Positions 44,939 through 57,594 of a stretch of DNA of 64,000 bases are shown piece after piece; position 1 is the stretch's first letter; each line of letters starts with the position of its first letter. This DNA is from Morella rubra (taxonomy: Eukaryota; Streptophyta; Magnoliopsida; Fagales; Myricaceae). The DNA is taken from positions 13,351,111 through 13,415,110 of the forward strand of contig CM025851.1 in assembly GCA_003952965.2 (NCBI GenBank), in the 5' to 3' direction. The notes under the pieces are model-generated. The model made no database searches and had not been told where the DNA came from. It saw only the letters and a program-made list of their open reading frames with translations. The translations under genes were made by a program, and so were the position numbers.

Positions 44939-47900
44939 TTAGTCTTTGGAGTCATATTCTTCAGAATCACTACAATCTTCACTGAACGATTCCGAGGAAT
45001 CATCTCTTCCTTCTACTTCACGTTGTTGTGCACCGCTCTCATCGATTACCGGCAAATTAGCCTTGACGTCATTTCTAGTCAACGGGATCATGTCAAATGA
45101 GCTAAAGTCCACAAAAAGCTCAATAGACTCATTCTCCTTGTATGCTTCACGGTTCGACAGTCCTTCTCTATCTTCACTAGCTTCCTCCTCAATAGGTGGA
45201 ATATCATACGTGTTTCTAGGGGTAATCTTTTGAACAATCTTCCAATGACCGCCCAACTTCATATCATCACTATAAAACATTTGATTCTCCTGAGATGCTA
45301 GCACGAATGAGTCGTCTTTGTACCACTTTCGGGATGTTAATACTAACAAACCGACCACTTTTATCAAGACCTAAGTTTTGAGTACTCAAGTCAAACCAGT
45401 CACATTTTAGTAAATAAACTAAATTTTCTCGCAAATAATGCAACGCGTAAATATCCACGACCTGGCCGTAAAAATCAACATCTTCCCCATCATGGTCCCC
45501 CGGAACAACCACACCACTATTCTAAGTATACGAAACTGTTCACGAAAGACCGTGTGAAACCTAACTCCATTCACTACACACCCAGAATAACAAAATGTCG
45601 ATGATTCAGACCGGATGCTATTGCATACAAATCATTTGATACCGAGCCCGAATTTTCATTACGTATAGTTTGAATCTAAAATAGTAAATATATGTTAACT
45701 TGAATTTTAAAAAAAAATGATCAATTAAAATTAAACATATAATAGAGACAAAATTAAATAAATACCCGATTTCTAAACCATAACGGAAATTCTTCTTCGT
45801 GCCTCCTATCAATATTTATTGGTGATTCCCTCCTCATCTCTTCCAAGAGCTTGCTATAAAGAAATAAAATATTTTATAATAAATTAAAATATAATGAACT
45901 GATAAGTGTTTAAGTGAGCAAATATTATTATAAGCGCTTACTCTATATGTTGCTGATTTCTGAACAGTTGTTGAGTACGTACCACTGCGCTTTTGTAAAT
46001 TTTTTACTATTTAAATCTTGACCCCTAGTAGCTCCCAGCGGTCGAATACTTGTAAACACATAAAAATGACAACTTCGATCACCCATGTTGGTATAATTCC
46101 AGTCTTTTCTATTAAATCTCGTCTCAACCGTACCAAGATACATTGAGCAAAAAGTTAGACATTCATTTAACACATAATTCTCTGCTATGGAGCCCTCACA
46201 CCGTGCCCTGTTCTTAACGAAACGCTTCATCTTCCCCATATACCTCTTTGGATACATCCACCGAAATTGAACTGGACCCTTAAGTTTCACCTCCTGAGGT
46301 AAATGAACAACTAAATGAACCATAATAGCAAAAAATGATAGAGGGAATATATGTTCCAACTTGCAAAGAATCATTCCGATGTCCTTCTCTAACTGGTCCA
46401 CAATATCTAAACGTATTGTTTTTTAGCATAAGTCTCTGAAGAATAAGCTCAACTCAGTCAACGCTGTACATACTTCGTTTCCTAACAACCTGTGTATCAT
46501 TAAAGGTAACAGTCGCTACAACAAGACGTGTGAGTCGTGATTCTTCATACCCATTATCTTTCCTTCTTTTATATTCACACACCGGGATATGTTCCATCTG
46601 GAAACTTGACACCCTTCAGCCATTCACAACACTTCTTACGTTCATCCTTTCGTTAAAGTAAATAATGCTTGAGGCATCACCTCCTGTTGACCCCGAACTT
46701 GCAAATGCAACTCTTTTTAATGCCATTAATATTAAGTCCCACCGAGCACTAGCATTGTCCTTCATCTTACCATCAACGTTCATTAAAGTTCCCAATACAT
46801 TGTCACAAATATTCTTCTCTATGTGCATGATGTCCAAATTATGTCGAAGTTTCAAATCTGACCAATACGACAACTCAAAGAATGTGTTTGTATTGCAATT
46901 AAGACATGCTAACCGTCCTTTCGTACTCCAACCTAGGAGATTACCATAAGCCGGGAAGTCATTTATTGTCCAAAGCAAAGCAGCATGCAACTTAAATGAA
47001 CTTGACACAGCCGCGTCGTACGTCTGCATTCATTTTCCAAAAGTCCTTCAACTCATCTATCAATGGCTGCAAGTAGACGTCGATATCATTCCCGGGACTT
47101 CTTGGACCCGGAATAAGCAACGACAGCATGAAACTTGAATCCTTCATACATTTTCAAGGTGCAAATTGTATGGAATTAGTACCACTAATCATATACTATG
47201 TGATAAGCTCATGTTGCCAAATATATTGAACCCATCAGATGCCAAACCCAACCGGACGTTCTGAGATTCCTGACCAAACCATTCATACTTCTTATCGAGG
47301 TCCTTCCATACCTCAGAGTCTGAAGGATGCCTCATCACCCCATCTTTAACACACGCTTCTCTTGGTGCCACCGCATATCCATTGTCGTTTGCCTTGATAG
47401 AAACAATTTCTGCAACCTTGGTTTCAAAGGAAAATGCCACAACAATTTTTGATGAACCTTTGATTTGCTATTATGACTGTATTTCCACCTCGATTCTCCA
47501 CACACTTGTAACTCATTGTGCTCTTTTAAAAAACGTACACAGTCATTTAAGCACGCATGTATGTTATCGTAGCTAAATCCTAAATTCTTTCTTAACTTTT
47601 TCGCCTCATAATAAGATTTAGGAAGTGTCTCCCCCTCCGACAGCGCATCTTTTATTAAGCCCAACACATCTTCAAACGTCTTTACAGTCAAATTATTTTC
47701 CGACTTCACATGAAGTAACGTGACAACGAAAGACAATTTCAAGTACTTCTTACACCTGGGATACAACTCTCGCTCAGCATTCGCCCATAACTTGGTATAC
47801 TCGGAAAACCCGTTCAGCATTCGACTGTTTCAAGACCCAACATATTTTCACTAGCGTTCTCATCAACCCCTCTTCCAGCCTCAAAATCTTCTAACAAGTC

Positions 47901-48219
47901 TTTTATATCATCATTTATGTTTCTCCCATAGTCCTCACTGCTCGGCTTAGGTTCTAAAGTCACTACCCAGTTAGACAGTTCTAAAATTGACTCTCGTGAA
48001 ATACCTAATGAGTGTAACTCTGGTCAAACCCAATTATGAATAAATGATCCTCATCTCATCCACACGTTGAAACAACACATTTTTACATCTCATAAATGGA
48101 CATCTTATCAATCTCCAACTATCTGCATAACTATGGGCAACACTCATAAAATTCCGAACACCATCACTATACTTCGCATTTTTCAGTCTATCAGCCTCAT
48201 AAATCCAGCTCTTATCCAT
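44939..48219 (-). pseudogene. CACTA first gene: TNP2-type transposase
   Basis: Domains in order on the minus strand: transposase-associated domain (MDKSWIYEADRL..., ending RCPFMRCKNV; 48,219-48,100); TNP2/Transposase_21 with IHACLNDCVRF and CGESRWK (47,820-47,440), RHPSDSEVWKDLD and VRLGLASDGFNIFGNMS (47,340-47,190), LLWTINDFPAYGNLLGWSTK (46,980) and LDIMHIEKNICDNVLGTL (46,840); DUF4218 with LEKDIGMILCKLEHIFPLSF and GPVQFRWMYPKRYMGKMKR (46,400-46,230); DUF4216 with VDFYGQVVDIYALHYL, LLKCDWFDLS and DSFVLASQENQMFY (45,490-45,280); then an acidic tail ending at 44,939. Stops, shifts and an internal loss between the LGWSTK and LRHNLDIMH parts break it. Family identity is clear. Confidence 0.9.
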
Positions 48220-49910
48220 ATTGTTCCTTCAAAGACGAAAATACAAACAATAATGCAAACAATGATGACATTCATACTCAACTCCAACTTCTTCAGGTGA
48301 TAGGTCTTATCCATTCAAGTTTATAATATAATTTACTGCACGTTATTGACCCGACCATTGTGACCAATGTTCAAAAAATTTCGATAGCATTTCCCCTCAG
48401 TCCCCATAGACACGCCTACAACATTGAGCATAAACACTCATCATTTAAGGCAAGCGTGTAAGCTCAATGCTGAATGTGTATCCGAAGGACAAAAGGAGAA
48501 TTGCATCAAAATTTCTCAATACATCTGTCACAATGGCAGATACAACTACGCACATTACACATATTATAAACTCAAATTTTCTATAACGTGGACAATTCAA
48601 AAATTACACCGAGTTCGTTATCCGTACTCTGTGTAATTCTTAAACGGGGGCTAAGGCTACTAAATAAATGAATGAACAGAACAGCAAAAATTGTTCGGAC
48701 GTATTAAAAATTGTTTGAACCATAATTTAGCGTCCAGATGCCTTAAGCAAAGAGTCCAAACAAAAAACAAGCGTCTGGACTGCGATTGTCGAACAAGACA
48801 GTTCTTCGTTGCCCAAACACTATTTTCACCATAAATTCATGCCAAAATTAATCCAAATCACAAACACTTCAATATAAACAGATCACAACCAACCCCAAAC
48901 TCCATTGCTATCGTTTTAGACACTAAAAACTCGAAAAATACATGCTTTGATATCCTAAAATACATGTTTTTCATCTTAAAACAAAAGAAATTTTAAAACT
49001 CACTAACTTCAAATGCAATCCAATGCCAATCCTAAATGAGTTGCTCCTTCCATATCTTTTTCAATGAGATTGACGTCCAAAATCAGCTCCCCTCTTCTCT
49101 TCTTACTCAAATCTCTTAAATTTCTAAGGTTTTGTCGTTTTCCCTATACTGTCTGCGATTTCGCTACTTTCAAATGAGTAGTAACCGTTCGGACTTCACT
49201 TATACCATGCGGATGACTACGTGTAAAATTTTTAGAGGGAACAGATGCCGCCAAAAATTTTAACACCGTCCGGACTCCTATATTACGTCCGAACGCTGAC
49301 TTACATATGACAATACTGTTTTATAAATAATCAAATGACAGGATTTGATCGCCATCAAAAATGTCTGATTCCCACCCAAGACGTCTGAACGCTACCTCGT
49401 TTACCACACCGTTTTAGTAATCCTTAAACGACGGCGTCTGGTCGTAAACAACAACATCTGGACCATCTTCATAACAGTTCGGATGTATATTTCAACACAA
49501 TACGACAACGTTCGGGCTTATAGCTTACCGTCCGAACGGTTATTGACTTTTTTTTTTTTTTAGATCTCATACAATTCAATTTATTACCGAGTTTTAAAAA
49601 ATCAACGTTAATTAATAATATAAATAACCTTAAGTGTTTTAGATAACAGTTTGGAAGTTTGAAAAAGTGTAACAGAATTAAAAATATAACATCAAAAAAT
49701 AATGTTGTATTAAGTTCTAATAAATAGAAATAATATAACTGAAATAACATAAATACATGAAACGTCCTCAAAACATAATATAAATAAAATAACATCAAAT
49801 AAAATCCCAATACATGTTCTCAAAACATAATATAAAAGTAATGTCCTCAAAACATAATATAAAAGTAACTGTCCTCAAAACATAATAAATAAAGCAATGT
49901 CATAATAAAA

Positions 49911-51136
49911 CTAAATAAATACAGACAACAAAAAATCATTACCATCATCATCACTGGTCAGCTTAAGAACGTCACGGACTCGACGAAAGTGCTCCTTTAT
50001 CAGCATGACCTGCTGAGTCAGGGGAAAGAGCTCCACACTGGTTGCTTCACCCTTCAGGACCTCCTTCTTCCACCCAGCGTCCATGTCCGCGACCTTCTGC
50101 TCCAAATCTGTCAGCCGACCGCTAATATCACTAACCATACTATGGGTGGGCTGTAAGACTGATTGCATCCGCTCAGTCAACTACGTCATCATCTCATCCA
50201 TCCAATCCAGTCACTATTCCCCAAGTCCCTAGGTCGAACTCTGTCTAGGATCCTGCTGCTCCATTTCCTCCTCAAACTACCCGTGTCACCTAACTCTGGC
50301 AACCCGAGTGGCATTCAGCGCTCGGCGTGTCTGGGCAACGACTTCGAGAGCGTTGTCTTGTTGATTGCCCCAAGTGGAACCGCCTTCGGCTCGTTAGCAC
50401 CCTCGGGTACCATCATCGCATGCAAGAACTCGATCAGAAGAACCCTGTACGTCAATGAAATCTGAACATCAGTCTTCAAGGCTTCTACAAGAACAGACGG
50501 GTAGATGTATGATGTCATATCAACAGGTAGCCCCCATACAACTACCAGATACATGAATTCAGCCCGGTCATAAGATAGCTCTGTAGTGTGCTTCTTCAGG
50601 TCAATGGTAGAACATAAGATCAAATGCATGATCCTCCAAAAAGGACGCAGTTGCCCGTGTATCATGTAGCTTCCGTCCAAAATAGTAGTATCCTCGCCCA
50701 GCATTGTTTGGAAAACCTCGGACTTAGTAGGCCATCCCTCCTCGATCAGTGGCAGGTTTGGAAACGCTGTCAAATCTCTCTCGAAGTTCAAGAATCTCGC
50801 TAGCTCGTCCGGCGAGAATGTGATCGGAACATTACGGACAGCGACTTCCATACTAGGCTCTGCGAAGTCCCTCGCCTCCAAGACAGCACAATAGAACTCT
50901 CGCACCATATTCTTCGATGCGTAGCCAGTCCTTCGGATAAATGGAAGCCAACCTGTCTGCTCTACCACCTCGTGAAGCGTCCGATCCTGAAATCGAAGAT
51001 CGTAGAAATCTGCTTACTTGATGTCTCCCTCGACAACAATTGAACGAAATATGATGATCGCTCTATGCTACTCCACCGTTAAAGCTGAAGGTTCCTCCTC
51101 TTGAGCTTGATTGTTGGTATTCTGGCGTTTGCTCAT
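49911..51136 (-). pseudogene. CACTA third gene: putative plant transposon protein
   Basis: From an ATG at 51,136 (MSKRQNTNNQAQEEEPSA) several stops interrupt the start. Then 217 codons are open (50,968-50,315) with VREFYCAVLEARDF, RNVPITFSPDELARFLNF and LRPFWRIMHLILCSTIDL. This layout fits the 'putative plant transposon protein' domain found next to plant retroelements and CACTA elements (Pfam PF20167 as I recall). A C-terminal coiled-coil-like segment (50,180-49,911, GRLTDLEQKVADMDAGWKKE) follows after a frame break. Its biochemical role is unknown. A weaker relative of the C-terminal segment lies at 53,290-53,050 (-). Confidence 0.65.
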
Positions 51137-51139
51137 TTT

Positions 51140-54100
51140 TTAAGAATTTGTAAAAAGCGTTCTAACGGTTAAAATGGATTCGCACGGTTAGCAAAACGTC
51201 CGGACTGCTAAAACAGGGCGTCCGGACAACATTAAAATGTCAACATATTTTTGTGAAATACAACAAAAGCGTATGGACAATGTTAAATCGTCGTCCGACT
51301 GCATAAAATCGAAATAGCCTATTTAAATTTAATAAACGAACAACCTATCAAGCGTCCGGACCAAATATGTCCCAAGACGACAACGTATCCCCGTGGGACA
51401 CGAAAGGCATCCGAACCACATATTTTAATCCGAACGAATAACAACAAAGAGAATTATTTAAATTTACTATAACACCATCCGGACCCCATGGTAAAGCGTC
51501 CTGACCAATTATTAATACGTTGAAGGGAGACTATGTATTGTCCGAACAGTTTGATCAAGCGTCCGAACACTTCGGGAAAGACGACCGAGTTAACTCAGTC
51601 ATGGAAGCCTCTCAAAACCTCCCCACACTACCAAAAACACCACCAAATCATAAATAAATACACTTAAAATAATCCTAACACTTAACACAATGAATATTGA
51701 TGTAAAAATCAATCAAAAAATACAATATAGTAAACAAAAAATATAATTGAAATACTATATGTAAAACTATTAAAAAAAGCAAATTTTTTAATGCTAAAAT
51801 CATGTTAAAAATCAACAAAACATACCTGGATGTGATTAGAATGTTGATGGAATAAGTTTACGTCAAGATTTAGGAAGAAAACAAGCAAGGGTGGAGAGAG
51901 TTTTGAGTATAAAACGTTCGGTTTAAATGAAAATGTCGAACTGTTTGACATTTCATAATCCGTTGACGACATACCGTCCGGACGTATTTGTGTACACATG
52001 GCCCAATGAACGTACTCTGTATTAAATGTCAAAATTTAAACCGTTTAAAATGGTTCGACACATTAAAAGCTTCCATACGTCATGGTATGCGTGTGGACGG
52101 TTTTTCCTGACTTCGCGCGATGTGGAGGAACACGTTTGGCTAAACAAACGTTCGGATGCTATGTTACTCGTTCGGACTGTGACAGCTGTTTACAACCATC
52201 GTGTAACGTAAACACGTGAAAGTCATGCGATAGTTACAATAGTGTCCGAACGGTTGTCACAAACATCCTAACGGCTTCTTTTAGTCAGTGTAGTTCAGAC
52301 GACTTACTTTATGTGCGAACGCCTACTTCATTATACACGTATATTAATTAATGCTGACATAATGGCGTCCAAACAGGTATGGAAACCGTCCAAACCGTAG
52401 TAGATTTATTTAGCTTTTAAACACTCAATTTGATTTACTTCCCTAAACTTAATTAATTTAATTAATTTACTTCACTTCCTTTAATTTTACTTAAATAATT
52501 TAATTTACTTTGCTCAATTTCATATTGTAATTTCACACAAATTTTTAACTTAATTTACTTATTTTGAATACATAAAAAAAATATTTAGTTAAGCATATTT
52601 TTATATTAAACATTCATTATAACTAATCACCATTTTAATTGTAATTACAATCTAATTGCACTAACCGTTACAATCTAATTACACTAACGTTTCGATAAAA
52701 TAACACTCGTACTAATCACTCATTTAACTACACTAATCGTTCGTTTTACTTGTAATAAATTTAAACTAATGAAAAAACATAATTAATATAGAATATCAAA
52801 CATAATCCAAATACCAAAAAAATAATAATAATAATGTCTAGTACAAGTCGGAGACGATCTTTCTAAGGATAAGAAAATAATAGCGATAAAAGATAAATAG
52901 GAGACTACTCCGAATCACGAGCTGGCTCGTCCAGATCTTGTCCGAGGGCATCACAAACATGCGCCAAATGCTCCTCCATGTTATCCACCACTATTCTGAG
53001 TGTTTGGAGCTGTATCAGAACGGTATGGATAGACTGGGATAACTGGGAGAACTGTTCTCTAGAACAGTTCCCTCTACATAATATTGAGCTCCTCCATCAA
53101 AGCCCTATCCATTAGAGCAAATTTGTTCTCCAAACCGGTCAAGCGGCATTGGAGCTCATGCACAACGAATCTGTCGACTCTACTATTGCCTGAATACTGC
53201 CTCTCAGCTCCACTAAAAAAGCGTCCGCCCAAGCTGGTCATATTGTTTGTCCCTCGATATTGGTGATACTTCTCTCAAAGCGATCCATGGCCAATCTAGC
53301 ACAAACCGTCCGAACATTAGCCAATACCGTTCGGACAGATTCACATAAACTTTCGAACAGGTTCAGTACGATCCAGACGGATACACATAACGTCTGAACG
53401 GTAATTCGACGAACACAAACCAAACAGCATAGATAAACACAAAGAACCCAATAAAATTCAAAAATATTAAATTGAAATGTACGAAATTGAAAACCAAACT
53501 CAGGAAGAAGTTCTTACCTGAAGTTGTTTCAGAGATCTCGAAATAAATCTCGAACGGTAGTGAAAACGTTTGAGAGAAAATTTGAGTGGAGAGAATGAAA
53601 GTATGATTTTTACTAAGTCTGGCCGTTTTAATGTTATAAGAAGGCGTCCGAACGAATTCATAGGCGTTTGGACGCGTCTCAATTTTTACATAAACACGTG
53701 GCTCAATCAAAATCAACGTCATTAAATATGGCCGATTCGAAAAGCTACTACAACTTAAAGCGTCCGTACGGTATATGTGGGTCCGGACGGTTTCCACATC
53801 ACATGTCTAAAGTTTTGCAACGTGGAATCACATGATTCGCGGAAGAAGCGTTCATCCTTGTGTGGACATGTTATTGAGCATCTAGACGGATGTATTTTTT
53901 TTGCGTTGGAACACACCTAGTGATGTTCCGACGTGATTGAGTGTTCATGAAGATTTTTAATTTGTATTATATGCTGACAATTATTATTTGTTAGGTAATG
54001 TCGGTGCGGACGTTATAAAAATTCCGTCCGGATAGTTTTGTCAGTTACGTCGATTTAGAATTTGTCACCTAGCAAAGAGTCCGAACGGTTTGATTATTGG

Positions 54101-54300
54101 TCCGGATGGTGTTTTATATTTTGTGACTATTTTTATCGTCACTCATTGGCGACGAGGTGTGTGTTGTCACTCCAGAATTGCGTCCGAACGGTTTTGGGAC
54201 CTGTCCTGACGGTTTAGGCGTTTCTGGATGGTTTTGGGTGACAAAATTAATGTTTTGTCATGGAAAGACCACTTTAGGTGACAAAATTTAGTTTGACACC
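51140..54300. other. CACTA right subterminal region, motif-rich and non-coding
   Basis: Many TCCGGACG, CGTCCGAACG and CCGTTCGGAC words in both orientations, thinning only in the AT-rich part 52,400-52,850. A stretch at 53,050-53,290 (-) resembles the end of the third gene. Short frames elsewhere are not recognised. A matching motif-rich stretch is at 41,960-42,480 on the left. Confidence 0.7.
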
Positions 54301-54337
54301 CAAAATTTTGTCACCTAAAACTAAATTTCTTGTAGTG

Positions 54338-54480
54338 CACGGTTTTTAAAAAAAAAACCCTAAGTCTTCTATCTCCACAATGGCATTGTCACAATTTTTT
54401 AAAAAAACCCTAAGTCTTCTAACTCCACAACGGCATTGCCACGGTTTTCTTAAAAGAAAAACCCTAAGTCTCCTATCTCT
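54338..54480. repeat. About 50-bp tandem repeat beside the CACTA right end
   Basis: Three units start with CAC at 54,338, 54,390 and 54,440; each contains AAACCCTAAGTCT(T/C)CT. The first two units end in GGCATTG(T/C)-CAC. The empty site in copy B has one unit. Confidence 0.8.
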
Positions 54481-54519
54481 TTCCCCTCCTCTCCTTCGCG
54501 ACACAATCTACACTTAGCT

Positions 54520-54531
54520 CTCTCTTTGTAT

Positions 54532-54583
<52 letters not shown>

Positions 54584-54620
54584 GTCTTTGTCTCTCTTTG
54601 TCTCTATCTCTATTTTATTT
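54520..54620. repeat. CT microsatellite
   Basis: About 22 TC units at 54,533-54,577 with a TCT-rich flank. Confidence 0.9.
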
Positions 54621-55335
54621 TTTAACAGATATGTTCTCCTTCAATTCGGCACTTAAGAAGAGGTTGTGAATATGTTAGATCATCGATTTGTCAAATGCAC
54701 TTAAAAATTCGACGCTTAAAAATTTCAACTCGGCAATGAATCTGTTAGATCATATATGCACTTGTAACTCAAAACATTATCGAAATTCCGATATTCGTTG
54801 CCACTTCCGCTAAGTCCGGCAAGAGTTAGAAGCGAAATCTATTTTGAACATCTGCTAGTTAGTGGACCGAATGTTGGAATGTTAAATTCCGCTTCCGATA
54901 TGTTCACTATACACCCTAGTGCCAGATGTACTTTTTTCCATGCATCAGCCAATGAACACACGACACGTGCTTATTGTATTACTCGTGACCCGTCCTCCAG
55001 ACGGGTAGACCCCGTAATCACGCACAACTTCATTATAATTTGATGATGTCGGCATCTTAGTGACGTGTCAGAGTGACGTTGTGAAGATGATTATAGGATT
55101 TGTCAGCCTAGAGGACGCGTAACACAACAAGCGCATGTCATGTGCTCATTGGCTTATGCGTTGCAATACACCTAACACCAACTCTGTTATCTTCTGAAAT
55201 GGAAAGGGGATGGAAGGATCTATTTGGCACGAGGGGTAACCATAGAGAGTGAATTGATGATTTTTGAACCACCGGGAGTGATTTGATACTTTCGGAAATC
55301 ACATGGACCAATTGATGATTTATCCCTTAATCAAA

Positions 55336-56250
55336 GAAGAAAAATTCTGCCAACCTGGTTGTATGAAAGTCTCTTTCTATTATATCTGTGTCCTCTTGAT
55401 CAGCTTTGTGAACCATTGCCATGGGATATACTTACTACTCCAACAAGAAAAAAAAACAAAAACAAGATGGTAAAAATATAAACTAAACATAAAATAAAAT
55501 AAAATAAAATAAAATGAAAGAGAGAATTTAAGGTAATTCAGTTTTGGAAGGCGTACGATCATCCTATAAAGTCGTAAGGGTTACATCTTTATTATTTGGC
55601 TTAATATTAAATTTGTATACAAGAGTGTTTATAGGACCAAAAGATACAAACAATAATCTATTTTACAATCAATGCGCGACATATATTAATATATAGTCTA
55701 ACATCCACTCACCTTGAGTTTGGAATAAGAAAAGACTAAAATGCTTCGCGCGTGTCGAGTGCAGCTTAATAAAGGGTGATTTTTTGGATGACTTAGCAAG
55801 CAGAAAAGGTCAAAAAACAAATCCAATTCCGTTTTGTGGCACTGAATGACTGGGCGAGAACCCCATGATACAAGTGATGAAGTTATATAAAATTTTAGTG
55901 TACGAGAATTAGTGAAAATAAATGATAATTTGAGTTAATTTTTTAAATTTTATTTTTATAAAAAGTGAAAATTTATATAAAAATTCATGATTTAATAGAG
56001 AGATAATAATTATTTTGAGATTATTTTATTAAACTAAGATGGCTAAAAATTTTGGGAGCCAAACACTGGGCAGAGGTAACGTCAGTTTCTTTGGTCTTGG
56101 ACGAAATGATTGATTTGATTAAGGACGAAGCACTGAGATGCAATATGAAAAAATTGAGAATTAGAACTGAGAGCCCCGGAACTATAGGATAATTTTAGAG
56201 ATTATAATTTATCGCGCTTGACATCCGGTTTCTGTTCTCTGTCCTTCAAA
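55336..56250. other. Intergenic DNA, no gene recognised
   Basis: AT-rich. 55,500-55,700 (ending TAGTCTAACATCC) may be a piece of an LTR, since TCTAACA is a common LTR end, but no partner was found. 55,870-56,060 resembles the AT-rich MITE-like DNA at 32,360-32,700. Confidence 0.4.
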
Positions 56251-56458
56251 ATGGATTCGCCGCAAATAATCCCTCGTGTTATTAACCAGTCGTTAAAATC
56301 ATTTGGACCAGATCCTCCGCATTCCTCTTCCGGTCCCCTTTAAGACGGATCCCAACAGTTCCATGTTGAAAGGGTAAAATTGGGTGAAGCTGATCGGATG
56401 CATGGAAGGGTTTCTCAAGTAATACAGCAACTTCACCCCATGAAGCCTAGATTTTAAG
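56251..56458 (+). pseudogene. Unrecognised reading frame interrupted by the hAT insertion
   Basis: ATG in a good context (CAAAATGG) opens 30 codons (MDSPQIIPRVINQSLKSFGP...) to a TAA at 56,341. The same frame then runs open to the hAT target (VKLGEADRMHGRVSQVIQQL). Removing the hAT and one target copy continues it as RFEGPHQLLFFHNSAKAES to a TAA at 62,149-62,151. No family is recognised. It may be an old exon, an intron-containing gene, or chance. Its proximity to MDH makes host origin plausible. Confidence 0.3.
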
Positions 56459-57594
56459 TAGGGGTGGGATTTTTATCCGCGGGTATCCGGAATTCCAGTA
56501 CCGGCACCGGTTCCGAGATCCGGCCACCGTATACCGGCTGGAACCGATCCGGAACCGGTATAGGTTTTTAGGAAATACGGTACCGGACCCGGTATCGGTA
56601 ATTCCGCCGGTATTGGGCGAAATGCCGGTACCGGTTTTTTTATTTTTTATTTTTAAAAAAAGGACAAAACGCACAGCTTTGGACTTGGCCAAAACTGTGC
56701 GTTTTGGAAAAGGGTTTTCAAAACCCTTTAACCCACGCCCCCCCCCCCCCCCCCGATACCCTTATACCCCCCATTTCTCGCCAGTCGCCCCTGCCCCTCT
56801 CCTCTCAGATTTGCCGACTGCCGCTCCCGTACCTCCGATCTCCGTCTCTGACTCTCTCGTTTCTCAAGCGCTCTCTCTCTGTCTCTCTGACTTTCGAGCT
56901 CTCTCTCACGGTCTCACTCAACTCTCTGACTCTCGAGCTCTCTCTCACGGACCCACGGTGACTCAACTCTCTGTCTCTCTCTCTCTCTTGGGTCGCCCGT
57001 CGCCGCCGTCTCTCGCCTTTGAGGCTTCAAGTTTGAAGGCCGCCGGCCTCCTCTCATTCTCAGCCGAATCTCTCTCTCTCTCTCTCTCTCACGGATCACA
57101 CTCACAAGTCACAGACTCACTCACTCTCACATTGCTTCTTTTTTTTTTTGTTCAATTTCATTTTCGTATCATTATTCATTATAATTTATCAGTTGTTCAA
57201 TAACCATTTCTTCATTTTATTATCTGTTAATACGAAAAAAAATTTCTTTGTAGGTTATTACAAAGGTTGTGCCGTGTGGTTACTGGTTAGTGCACTGCCA
57301 TTGAGGTAAATTCACTAATTTTTCACTTATTTAGTAGTTCATTAGTTAATTTAAAATTTTAGAATGTATATTAGGACCTAGGTTGTGAAACTGAGGAGGA
57401 TGGGCTTGAATGATTGGAGGATTTGGTTATTACTTGTTTGTTGTTTGTTTGCTGTAGCCTGTAGGTAATCTGTAGTTCTTTTACTTTTAATGGAATCAGT
57501 AGTTGCTTTAGATTTACGTTTTACTCTTTCTTCATTTTTATTTTTATTTTTAGTTTTGCTGGAATTTGTACGTAGTTCCTTTAGATTTACAATT

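Larger units (their letters stand above)
41800..54337 (-). mobile_element. CACTA (En/Spm) transposon, 12,538 bp, target duplication CAC
   Basis: The left end is CACTACAAGAAAAAAGAC at 41,800 and the right end is TTTCTTGTAGTG finishing at 54,337, a matched TIR. The 3 bp on each side are CAC (41,797-41,799 and 54,338-54,340). Copy B retains the unoccupied site (15,470-15,472). Next to the ends, GTGACAAAAT/TTTGTCACC words are repeated. The whole non-coding part is studded with CGTCCGGACG / CCGTCCGAACGGTT-like words. All three genes are on the minus strand and all carry stops, so the copy is probably not autonomous. Confidence 0.93.
41371..55335. mobile_element. Outer long-TIR element (MULE-like), split by the CACTA
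   Basis: 41,371-41,523 and 55,183-55,335 are inverted copies: CAATTGGTCCATGTG, then CACTCC.(C)GTGGTT, AAAATCATCAATT, ACTC(C/T)CTAT and CAGAAGATAAC appear in the same order on opposite strands. Without the CACTA the element would be about 1.4 kb and non-coding. The left TIR may begin farther out (about 41,290), and no flanking duplication was found. Its interior contains CT microsatellite and a TCCGG-rich part. Confidence 0.55.

Noticed and set aside
56613..57203. 196-codon Pro/Ser/Leu-rich open frame
   Set aside because: It arises from CT microsatellites and a C-run in the hAT 5' region; composition is low-complexity and no domain is seen.
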